From contig JAFXZT010000180.1 in NCBI GenBank assembly GCA_017541145.1, forward strand, positions 1 to 41,386: a stretch of DNA of 41,386 bases. Direction: 5' to 3'. This DNA is from Bacteroidales bacterium. Its GTDB lineage: Bacteria; Bacteroidota; Bacteroidia; Bacteroidales; UBA3824. Made by a program: the position numbers and the translations under genes. Positions 17,826 to 26,662 of this stretch are shown piece by piece. Positions within the stretch are counted from its first letter, which is position 1, and every line of letters starts with the position of its first letter. The notes under the pieces were generated by a model. That model worked only from the letters and a program-made list of their open reading frames with translations, had not been told where the DNA came from and did not search any database.

Positions 17826-18587
17826 ATGCAAACACAAGAACAAAAATTCAAAATAATCGACTCAACCAACAGTGAGGCGCAGAGACAATTGAAAAATGAC
17901 AACCCTCCAACTGAAGATTTTGTAATACGTGCTGATTTTCAGACCGAAGGACGTGGTCAAAGAGGTCATACATGGACATCTACAAATGCAGAAAACCTTA
18001 CATTTAGTTACGTGTTTATGCCAGAAAAGTTGGAAGTTCAGAATCAGTTTTTGTTGTCGCAAACTGCATCTACCGTAGTTGCCGATTTCCTTGTAAATCA
18101 TGGTATTCAGAATGTTTATGTAAAATGGCCGAACGATGTATATGTCGGTATGAAAAAAATCTGCGGTATGTTGATTGAAAATACATTGAGCGGACATTAT
18201 ATCAAAAACAGTATAATCGGTATCGGTTTAAATATCAATCAGACATTGTTTCCGGCAAACATTCCTAATCCTGTTTCTATGACACAAATTACTGGTGTGC
18301 ATTACGATCTTGATGAGATGTTTTGCAAAATTATGGAAATGCTTAGAACCGAACTTCACAATATTTCAAAAGAAAATATTCCGGCTCTAAAGAAAAAATA
18401 CATGAGTAAATTATTGGGACTCAACAAAGTAATGATTTACTCTTCGCATGGAAAAATTTTCAAAGGAATTATCAAGGACGTTGATTCTCACGGATATATC
18501 ACAATTGAAAACGCCGATGACAATACTGAACAAACATACGATTTCAACGAAGTTAACCTTATAATTCCCGAACAAAAAAAGGACTAA
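17826..18587 (+). CDS. birA: Biotin--[acetyl-CoA-carboxylase] ligase
   Basis: A 253-residue cytoplasmic enzyme that activates biotin with ATP to biotinyl-AMP and transfers it to a lysine of biotin-dependent carboxylases. The biotin-binding loop GRGQRGHTW is at about residues 39-47 and the core KWPNDVYVGMKKICGMLIEN at about 100-118. A short C-terminal SH3-like domain follows (LNKVMIYSSHGKIFKGIIKD). There is no N-terminal helix-turn-helix, so this is the monofunctional form without repressor activity, as usual in Bacteroidota. The gene is six bases after the CNNM/CBS gene and nine before the next, indicating one transcript. Confidence 0.95.
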   Translation: MQTQEQKFKIIDSTNSEAQRQLKNDNPPTEDFVIRADFQTEGRGQRGHTWTSTNAENLTFSYVFMPEKLEVQNQFLLSQTASTVVADFLVNHGIQNVYVKWPNDVYVGMKKICGMLIENTLSGHYIKNSIIGIGLNINQTLFPANIPNPVSMTQITGVHYDLDEMFCKIMEMLRTELHNISKENIPALKKKYMSKLLGLNKVMIYSSHGKIFKGIIKDVDSHGYITIENADDNTEQTYDFNEVNLIIPEQKKD

Positions 18588-18596
18588 TTTGTTATT

Positions 18597-21500
18597 ATGA
18601 AAAACATCGTTAAGATAGGTTTGCTGATGATTGCGCTATTGATTCCGGAATTGCTCAACGCGCAGTTTTACAACGGACATCAAATGAATTTTGGTAAAAA
18701 TCGTGTGCAATATTCTCAATTTGAATGGATGTATTATCGCTATCCTAAATTTGACACATATTTTTATCAACAAGGTAAGGATATTGCGCAATACACTTGC
18801 GACAAGGCTCAAATTATAATTCCCGAAATGGAAAAATATTTTGGTCAAACCTTGCAAAAACGTATCATTTTCATTGTTTACAACCGTCTTAGCGAGTTCA
18901 GACAGAGCAATATCGGACTTCAGACCGACGATGCAACTTCAAATCTTGGCGGTGTTACAAAAATAATTGACAACAAAGTTTTCCTTTATTACGAAGGCGA
19001 CCACAATGATTTTGATAATCAGATACGTGAAGCCGTGGCAGAAGTACTTCTTCAGCGCAAACTCGGTGGCGGCGGTTTGAAAAACAAAGTGTCAACTTCG
19101 GCGCAAATTACACTTCCCGAATGGTATGTCAGCGGATTGGCATTTTACGCTTCGCACGAATGGAATGCCGAAATCGAAGATATAATTCGTGACGGTTTTA
19201 TGTCAGGCAAATACAAGAAAATTAATTATTTGCGTGGCGAAGATGCAAAGTATGCCGGATATTCGATGTGGCATTATCTCAATAGAACTTACGGTCGTGA
19301 TGTGGTTTCTAATGTGCTTTATTGGACAGGAATTTCCAGAAACACTAACAATGCTTTCCGTCAAGTAGTTAACGAAAAATTCAGTGATCTCAATCGTGAA
19401 TGGATTCAGTATTACAAAAACAAATTTTCAGAAACCCGCAATCAGCGCGAGCTTCCCGATTCTACATTGAAACTGTATAATCCGCGTCGCAACACCGTGT
19501 ATGCCAAGCCTTTGACTTCGCCTGACGGAAAATATACTTTTTACCATTCCAACAAAATGGGAAAATACAAATTGTTTTTGCGTGACAACAAAACCGGTGA
19601 AATCCAGAAAATTTTGGTTCGTGAACAAAAGTTGGAACAAATTATTGATTATCAATATCCTGTAGCCGCTTGGCAGCCGAGTAGCAAAATTGTAAGTTTT
19701 GCAATTGACGAAAAAGGTTATGTCTATTTTTATCAGTACAACGTTGCTACCGGAAATCTTACGAGCAAACAATTGCCCAAATTCGATAAAATTTATTCAA
19801 TGAGTTATTCCGATGATGGTTTGAATCTTGTAATGAGTGTTCAACTTTCCGGAACTACTGACATCGTGATTTTCAACGTAGCTTCAAATTCTTACGAGCG
19901 GATTACGCAAGATTTGGCTGACGATCAAGATCCGAAATTTATTGAAGGTTCGCGCAAAATTGTTTTCGCATCAAACCGTATAAGCGATACGTTGAAAATG
20001 GAAAAGATTGATAATCACCAGCCAATTCAAAAGAATTACGATATTTTTGTCTATGACTTAAATTCCAATTCTCCGGTTTTGACCCGTATCACCAACACTC
20101 CTTATGAAAACGAAACAAGTCCGGCAGAAATTGAGCAGGATCAATTTACATATCTTTCTGACAAAAACGGTATTATCAATCGTTACCGTTCTGTTTACGA
20201 CAGTACGATTATTGCAATTGATACAACCGTACATTATGCTTACACAAATAGTTACAAGCCTGCCACAAATTTCAACCGAAATATATTGTCGTTGAATTTT
20301 GATAGAAAAAGCAAACGTGCTGACGAGGCTTTCAGAGATAACGGACGTTACAGATTGTATACTGAAAATGGAAATTATTCCGACAAACTTCCCGATGTTT
20401 TGGATCGTACATATTTTAGGATACTTGCTGACAAGCGACAGGCAAAGCTCGACAGTTTGGAACTTGTAAAACAGCGTAAAGCCGAACTTGAGCGCAAACG
20501 AACCGATTCTATTGTTGCTAATCCGCCGAAAGATTGGAAAAATCCTGACAGTCTGAAATATGATATGATAAATTATGTTTTTGAACAGGAAAAAAGTTTG
20601 GCATATCAACTTGTATTTTATCAAGAAGATTTAAAAGCCCGTTACAAAAGAGAACAGGAAGAAAGACCAAAGCAAAGACTTTATTATACAACATTTTATA
20701 CCGATTACATGATAGCTCAGGTGGATTTTACAAATCTTAATCAAAGTTATCAGCCCTTTACAACCGGTCCGTATTACTTTAATTCCAATGCAACTGCATT
20801 TTTCCGTGTCGGTGTGAAAGATTTGTTTGAAGATTACAGAATTTCAGCAGCTTTCCGTCTTGGCGCAAATCTCGACAGTTATGAATATTATTTCATTTTT
20901 GAGGATTTAAAAAAGCGTTGGGACAAGCAATATATTTTCCACCGTTTTACATATAACAATAACAATGATCCTTACTCTCTTTTGAAAGTAAGAACCAACG
21001 AAGCGATGTTTGTTGCCGGATATCCGTTCAATCAGACTTCGGCTGTAAAAGGTACACTCGGATTACGTTACGACAAATCAAGTTATCTTGTAACAGACTA
21101 TCCATATCTTGGTGTTGACCCTAAATATCAAGTGTTTGCAAAAGGAAAACTGGAATATATCTTTGATAATTCTATTTCGCTCGGTACAAATACACCGATG
21201 GGAACAAAATTCAAGGCTTGGACAGAATTGTATCAACAAGTGGAAGGAAAATATGATATTATTTCGTCTTGGGGTTTTGATTTCAGATACTATCAAAAGT
21301 TGCACAGAAATATGATTTTTGCAACACGTCTTGCCGGAGCAACTTCTTTTGGTTCAGGCAAAATCCTCTATTATCTTGGCGGTGTTGACAATTGGACGAT
21401 GTTTACAACTGATAATTCTAAGATGTTTGACCAGGCGATAAGAATTGATCAAAACGAAAATTATATTTATCAAGCAGTTGGAACCAACATGAGAGGGTTT

Positions 21501-21881
21501 ATTCAAAACTGTAGAAACGGTAACACCTTTGCGGTTTGGAACAATGAGTTGAGATTGCCGTTGTTCCGATATTTGTTCAACCGTCCGCTTACTTCCAAGA
21601 TGATAAATGATTTTCAGTTGATTGGATTTTTTGACGCCGGTTCTGCTTGGACGGGTTTTGTTCCGAATGGTGTTGACAATGCTTACAATAAATATGAATT
21701 GCAAAACGGAGCTATTACAATGGTTGTGGATGTTGCAAGACCGTCAATAGTATGCGGTTACGGTTTCGGATTCAGAACCAGTATTTTAGGATATTTCATG
21801 AGATTCGATTGGGCATGGGGAATAGAGGGACACATCGTATTGCCGAGAGTTTTCTATTTCTCACTCGGATTGGATTTTTAG
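18597..21881 (+). CDS. Outer-membrane protein: peptidase-like region, propeller and C-terminal barrel
   Basis: A 1094-residue protein with signal peptide MKNIVKIGLLMIALLIPELL followed by NAQ. Residues about 30-280 resemble a peptidase-MA-like domain (LPEWYVSGLAFYASHEWNAE), but where active relatives carry HExxH this protein has REAVAEVLLQ (about 143-152), so it should be catalytically dead. Residues about 300-560 contain TolB/PD40-like propeller strands (LTSPDGKYTFYHSNKMGKYK, IVFASNRISDT). A charged linker (KQRKAELERKRTDS) follows. From about 740 to the end lies a BamA/Omp85-like barrel (TNMRGF, FFDAGSAWTGF, YGFGFRTSILGYFMRFDWAWG) finishing in phenylalanine. Bacteroidota homologues are usually annotated as TolB-like translocation or surface-antigen proteins. 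An outer-membrane location is well supported; the role is uncertain. Confidence 0.85.
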   Translation: MKNIVKIGLLMIALLIPELLNAQFYNGHQMNFGKNRVQYSQFEWMYYRYPKFDTYFYQQGKDIAQYTCDKAQIIIPEMEKYFGQTLQKRIIFIVYNRLSEFRQSNIGLQTDDATSNLGGVTKIIDNKVFLYYEGDHNDFDNQIREAVAEVLLQRKLGGGGLKNKVSTSAQITLPEWYVSGLAFYASHEWNAEIEDIIRDGFMSGKYKKINYLRGEDAKYAGYSMWHYLNRTYGRDVVSNVLYWTGISRNTNNAFRQVVNEKFSDLNREWIQYYKNKFSETRNQRELPDSTLKLYNPRRNTVYAKPLTSPDGKYTFYHSNKMGKYKLFLRDNKTGEIQKILVREQKLEQIIDYQYPVAAWQPSSKIVSFAIDEKGYVYFYQYNVATGNLTSKQLPKFDKIYSMSYSDDGLNLVMSVQLSGTTDIVIFNVASNSYERITQDLADDQDPKFIEGSRKIVFASNRISDTLKMEKIDNHQPIQKNYDIFVYDLNSNSPVLTRITNTPYENETSPAEIEQDQFTYLSDKNGIINRYRSVYDSTIIAIDTTVHYAYTNSYKPATNFNRNILSLNFDRKSKRADEAFRDNGRYRLYTENGNYSDKLPDVLDRTYFRILADKRQAKLDSLELVKQRKAELERKRTDSIVANPPKDWKNPDSLKYDMINYVFEQEKSLAYQLVFYQEDLKARYKREQEERPKQRLYYTTFYTDYMIAQVDFTNLNQSYQPFTTGPYYFNSNATAFFRVGVKDLFEDYRISAAFRLGANLDSYEYYFIFEDLKKRWDKQYIFHRFTYNNNNDPYSLLKVRTNEAMFVAGYPFNQTSAVKGTLGLRYDKSSYLVTDYPYLGVDPKYQVFAKGKLEYIFDNSISLGTNTPMGTKFKAWTELYQQVEGKYDIISSWGFDFRYYQKLHRNMIFATRLAGATSFGSGKILYYLGGVDNWTMFTTDNSKMFDQAIRIDQNENYIYQAVGTNMRGFIQNCRNGNTFAVWNNELRLPLFRYLFNRPLTSKMINDFQLIGFFDAGSAWTGFVPNGVDNAYNKYELQNGAITMVVDVARPSIVCGYGFGFRTSILGYFMRFDWAWGIEGHIVLPRVFYFSLGLDF

Positions 21882-21928
21882 TTAGTTGGGTTTTACTTAG
21901 AATTAAGAAAAGTCAACTCCCAAAAAAT

Positions 21929-21970
21929 AATGGCTGTTTTTCGGTAAAGTTACTGAAAAACAGCCATTTT
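21929..21970. terminator. Bidirectional rho-independent terminator
   Basis: AATGGCTGTTTTTC (21929-21942) pairs with GAAAAACAGCCATT (21955-21968), extended inward by GTTA-type pairs, with A-runs on the left and T-runs on the right. It lies between the convergent barrel-protein and oxoamine-synthase genes and can serve both. Confidence 0.85.
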
Positions 21971-21998
21971 TTATTTATTTGCAAATTGGTTTTTCGAA

Positions 21999-23369
21999 TT
22001 AGAATTCGATTTTACCGGATTGCAATCTTGACCATGCGTCAACGTGAGCAGCTTTGTAGCGACCTGCATCGAGTTTTGCTTTGCAAGCTTTGAATGCTGC
22101 GATTGTACGGTCTACTTGTTCCATTGTGTGAGCCGCTGTTGGGATGATACGGAACATCACAGTTCCTTTTGGAACAACAGGGTAAATTACGATTGAACAG
22201 AAAATTCCGTAGTTTTCTCTAAGGTCGAGAAGCATGTTGGTAGCCTCAGCTGTACATTCTTCGTCGGTAGCGTTGGCATCGCCGTGCATGTAAACAGGAG
22301 TTACCGGAGATTGTGTTTTTCCTATATCAAAACCTTCTTTCTTGAAACCTTCTTGTATAGCGTGAACAATTTTCCAAAGGTTTTCTCTGTATTTAGGATT
22401 CTGCTCAATGAGGTCGAGACGTTTTAAGTGACCTACAACCATTGGCATAGGAAGTGATTTAGCATAAGTTTGAGAACGGAGGTTCATTCTGAGGTAGTCG
22501 ATAACATTCTTAGGACCAGAGATAAAACCTCCGATACCTGCCATAGCTTTAGCAAAAGTAGCAAAATACAAGTCAACTTTGTCTTGTACGCCGAAATGTT
22601 CGCCTGTACCGCCGCCGTTAGGACCCATAGTGCCGAATCCGTGAGCGTCGTCAATCATAAGACGGAACTGATATTTTTCTTTCAAATCGGTGATACCTTT
22701 CAAGTTACCGAGGTCGCCGGCCATACCGAATACACCTTCTGTTACAACGAGGATAGAGCCGCCTGTTTCAGCAACTTTCTTTGTAGCGCGTTGGAGTTGA
22801 GTTTCCAATTTAGCCATATCGTTGTGAGGGAATACGTATGACATCTTTTCGCCGCCGCATTTTGCCTTGTGGAGGAAAATACCGTCCATGATGCAGGCGT
22901 GAGCTTCGTAGTCGTATACGATTACGTCGTTTCTGTCAACGATACAGTCGAGGATAGAAACCATTGCCTGATATCCGAAGTTAACAACAAAAGCAGCTTC
23001 TTTTTTAGCGTGGGCTGCGAGTCTTCTTTCCAATTCTTCGTGAAGAACTGTCTGACCTGACATCATTCTAGCACCCATTGGAGCAGCAAGACCGTATTTT
23101 GCAGCACCTTCAGCGTCGGCTTTGCGTACTTCGGGGTCGTTAGCGAGTCCCAAATAATTGTTCAACGACCAGTTGAGTACAGGTTTTACACCAAAAGGTG
23201 TTCTGAAGTTCATTTCTGGTCCGATTTCACCTTCCAATTTCGGGAACATGAAATATCCGTCGCCACCTGACTGGTATTTGCCGATGTCTGTGACTTTTTT
23301 GACTACTTTTTCAAATAAATCCACGATATTTAAATTTAAAAAATTATTTACAATAAGTATGGTGCACAT
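21999..23369 (-). CDS. PLP-dependent alpha-oxoamine synthase (SPT/KBL/AONS family)
   Basis: A 456-residue fold-type I PLP enzyme that condenses an amino acid with an acyl-CoA. Family marks are WSLNNYLGLANDPEV, GARMMSGQTVLHEELE, the cofactor-binding IDDAHGFGTMG and the Schiff-base lysine in TFAKAMAG (Lys 274 counted from the ATG). FRIIPTAAHTMEQVD is near the end. Candidates within the family are serine palmitoyltransferase-type sphingolipid synthesis (common in Bacteroidales), 2-amino-3-ketobutyrate CoA ligase, or sulfonolipid-type synthases; the sequence alone does not decide. The first 15 residues (MCTILIVNN...) are unlike the family, and the better start is GTG at 23324-23322 (reads (M)DLFEKVVKK), giving 441 residues. 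A strong promoter and a leader hairpin lie upstream. Confidence 0.88.
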   Translation of the reverse strand: MCTILIVNNFLNLNIVDLFEKVVKKVTDIGKYQSGGDGYFMFPKLEGEIGPEMNFRTPFGVKPVLNWSLNNYLGLANDPEVRKADAEGAAKYGLAAPMGARMMSGQTVLHEELERRLAAHAKKEAAFVVNFGYQAMVSILDCIVDRNDVIVYDYEAHACIMDGIFLHKAKCGGEKMSYVFPHNDMAKLETQLQRATKKVAETGGSILVVTEGVFGMAGDLGNLKGITDLKEKYQFRLMIDDAHGFGTMGPNGGGTGEHFGVQDKVDLYFATFAKAMAGIGGFISGPKNVIDYLRMNLRSQTYAKSLPMPMVVGHLKRLDLIEQNPKYRENLWKIVHAIQEGFKKEGFDIGKTQSPVTPVYMHGDANATDEECTAEATNMLLDLRENYGIFCSIVIYPVVPKGTVMFRIIPTAAHTMEQVDRTIAAFKACKAKLDAGRYKAAHVDAWSRLQSGKIEF

Positions 23370-23371
23370 TG

Positions 23372-23394
23372 TTTAGTCGATACTGTTGACTAAA
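23372..23394 (-). promoter_or_regulatory. Hairpin in the leader of the oxoamine-synthase gene
   Basis: TTTAGTC (23372-23378) and GACTAAA (23388-23394) form a seven-pair stem with a nine-base loop between the predicted transcription start (about 23418) and the start codon. No T-run follows, so a regulatory or stabilising role is possible but unproven. Confidence 0.4.
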
Positions 23395-23424
23395 ATTATA
23401 AAGTATGCGCATCCTTTCTCGGTG

Positions 23425-23456
23425 CAAACATACTAAAATATTACGAGGTAATCAAA
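23425..23456 (-). promoter_or_regulatory. Promoter of the oxoamine-synthase gene
   Basis: On the minus strand TTTG (23456-23453), 20 bases, then TATGTTTG (23432-23425), a full match to the Bacteroidota consensus. The leader is about 50 bases to the ATG at 23369 or about 95 to the preferred GTG at 23324. Confidence 0.7.
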
Positions 23457-23577
23457 TGTAGTTTCGCTTTTTTTTTGATGAAATTCCGAACACGTTCAAA
23501 ATCAAAAAACAAGGTTAAAAAGAGCAAAATTTAACAATAAATTCGCATTGGAAAGAATATCGTAACAAAATATTTTC

Positions 23578-23585
23578 TAAATTTG
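23578..23585 (+). promoter_or_regulatory. -7 box of the GAPDH gene
   Basis: TAAATTTG matches TAnnTTTG and lies 53 bases before the ATG at 23639. An upstream TTTG at the usual distance is not seen. The leader is A/T-rich, as for highly translated Bacteroidota genes. Confidence 0.55.
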
Positions 23586-23626
23586 TGCTGTTAAAACTAG
23601 AACAATTTTTATTCATTAATTTATAA

Positions 23627-24637
<1,011 letters not shown>

Positions 24638-24667
24638 TTTCGTATTGGATAATTACCATATTACAGA

Positions 24668-24695
24668 GGCTGATGATTTTTCATCAGCCTTTTTT
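24668..24695 (+). terminator. Rho-independent terminator of gapA
   Basis: GGCTGATGA (24668-24676), a TTTT loop, TCATCAGCC (24681-24689), then TTTTTT. Confidence 0.92.
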
Positions 24696-24743
24696 CGTTT
24701 TATGAGGAGAATGAATTTGCATTGAAAAAATGTTTCATGAAAA

Positions 24744-24775
24744 TTTGGGTTACTCGTTCTTTATTTTTAGTTTTG
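24744..24775 (+). promoter_or_regulatory. Promoter of the AAA-ATPase/nuclease-like gene
   Basis: TTTG (24744-24747), 20 bases, TAGTTTTG (24768-24775), both elements matching the Bacteroidota consensus, 45 bases before the ATG at 24821. Confidence 0.65.
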
Positions 24776-24820
24776 TCAAAAGGATTTCATAAATAAATAT
24801 CCTTAATAATATTTTTCGTT

Positions 24821-26548
24821 ATGGAACAGAAAGTAAAACTTTTGCCTCAGGGCATCAACGATTTCGGGCGTATCAGACGTGAGAATTATTATTACGTCGA
24901 TAAGACGATGTACATCGATAAGATAGAGTGTGATAGCAGTTATATGCTTATTGTCCGCCCGAGAAGATTTGGCAAAAGTCTGTTTCTCAGTATGTTGGAA
25001 CATTATTATGACGTAAAAGAGAAGGACAATTTTGATACGCTTTTTTCAGGACTTTACGTTCACGAACATCCGACTGAGTGGCGGAATTATTATCAGGTTT
25101 TGACACTTGATTTTTCGCAAGTTTCGGGCGAATCCCAAAATCTTGAAGAAAGTTTTTTTAGATATTGCGGTAACCGTCTTGACGAGTTCGCGATTAAATA
25201 TGAAGATATGTATTATCCCGGATTTGCACAAGATATTATAAAAGAAACACTTACGTCAGAAAAAATAAATAAGATTGCATCTCGTGCCAAAAGTTACAAA
25301 AATCATCTTTATCTTATTCTTGACGAGTATGACAATTTTACTAACACTGTTTGGTCGCTGAAAGGTGAAAATGTCTATAAATCAATCACTCACGGCGAAG
25401 GCTTTTATCGTGATGTTTTCAAAAAATTCAAGGGAAATTTTGAGAGAATTTTTATAACGGGCGTGTCGCCGGTTACTTTGGACGATTTGACAAGCGGTTT
25501 CAATATCGCTAATTACGCCTCGCTCGACAGACCTTATAATCAGATGTTCGGTTTCTCGGAAATAGAATTGCGGGAAATGATAAACTATTATAAATCAAAC
25601 GGTTTAATTAACGGTGATACAGATTCAATCATTGAAACGTTAAAACCGTGGTGTGATAATTATTGTTTTTCTTTTGACAGTTTTGTCGCAGACGAGCCCA
25701 AAATGTTCAACGGGATGATGACTCTTGAATATTTAAGCCGATATATCAAAGACGGAAAATTCCCGGTTGAGATGTATGTGCCTAACGCAATGATTGATTA
25801 CGCCAAACTTGACCATCTCATCCGTTTGGAAAAAGATAATAATTTCAGGGATTCTATCATAAAAAAAATCATTGAACAGGGTTTTATTTACGAAAGAATC
25901 AACACTCATTTTCCGGCTTCGTCGGTGGTAAAGTTCGAGAATTTTATAAGTTTGCTTTATTATTACGGTATGTTGACAATTTCCGGATCTCGGGGTTTGA
26001 GTCTGAAACTTTCGATACCGAACAACAATGTCAGAACTCAGTATTACAGATATTTACAAGAGGAATACGACAAATATTTGCCGGTAAATACCAACGAGTT
26101 GCAATCTACTTTTGATGATGCGGCTCTTGACGGCGATTATCGCGAAATGCTTTCTTATATCGCTGAGGCTTACAAAAATGCTTCCGTTAATCGCAATTCG
26201 ATTCAAGGCGAAAGAACAATTCAAGGATTTTATATGGCGTATTTGGCTATGAATCCGTATTATCTTATGAAACCTGAAATTGAACTCAATCACGGTTTCG
26301 GTGACATTTTTTTACTGCCTGACACGAGGTTTAATTTTGTTAACCATTGCTATCTAATTGAGTTCAAATATCTTAACACAACTTCCAACGCTGACGACGA
26401 AGCCAAAGCTTTGGAAGATGCAAAATCTCAGTTAGATTTTTATGCTGCTGATTCTAAAATTATCAAAATGATTTCTTATTCAAAAATGCACAAAATTGCA
26501 ATGATTTTCAAAGGCGCGGAATTAGTGAAGTTGGAAGAGGTTAAATAA
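24821..26548 (+). CDS. AAA-ATPase-like protein with C-terminal PD-(D/E)XK nuclease-like domain
   Basis: A 575-residue cytoplasmic protein. The N-terminal AAA-ATPase-like domain (Pfam family AAA-ATPase_like) begins LPQGINDFGRIRRENYYYVD and carries a Walker A variant RPRRFGKS near residues 46-53. LILDEYDNF serves as Walker B near 168-176. The C-terminal PDDEXK_9-type domain contains GFGDIFLLPD and YLIEFKYL, the spaced Asp and Glu-x-Lys of the nuclease core. Such proteins occur in many copies in Bacteroidota genomes and have no well-established function; a link to mobile DNA or defence is often guessed. It stands alone with its own promoter and faces the sensor gene convergently. Length is typical and no breakage is seen. 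Confidence 0.9.
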   Translation: MEQKVKLLPQGINDFGRIRRENYYYVDKTMYIDKIECDSSYMLIVRPRRFGKSLFLSMLEHYYDVKEKDNFDTLFSGLYVHEHPTEWRNYYQVLTLDFSQVSGESQNLEESFFRYCGNRLDEFAIKYEDMYYPGFAQDIIKETLTSEKINKIASRAKSYKNHLYLILDEYDNFTNTVWSLKGENVYKSITHGEGFYRDVFKKFKGNFERIFITGVSPVTLDDLTSGFNIANYASLDRPYNQMFGFSEIELREMINYYKSNGLINGDTDSIIETLKPWCDNYCFSFDSFVADEPKMFNGMMTLEYLSRYIKDGKFPVEMYVPNAMIDYAKLDHLIRLEKDNNFRDSIIKKIIEQGFIYERINTHFPASSVVKFENFISLLYYYGMLTISGSRGLSLKLSIPNNNVRTQYYRYLQEEYDKYLPVNTNELQSTFDDAALDGDYREMLSYIAEAYKNASVNRNSIQGERTIQGFYMAYLAMNPYYLMKPEIELNHGFGDIFLLPDTRFNFVNHCYLIEFKYLNTTSNADDEAKALEDAKSQLDFYAADSKIIKMISYSKMHKIAMIFKGAELVKLEEVK

Positions 26549-26662
26549 ATCAGAAATCTCCTCCAACAATATTTATTTTGCTCCGACTTTGTTGCGTCGT
26601 GGTAAGTAAGTTGCAACCGTCCTAAAAAAAAATGTTTGAAGATTGAAATTAAAAACTTCTTT

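Noticed and set aside
26549-26662. Insertion-sequence end between convergent genes
   Set aside because: GTTGC/GCAAC pairing is only five bases and there is no target duplication or transposase.
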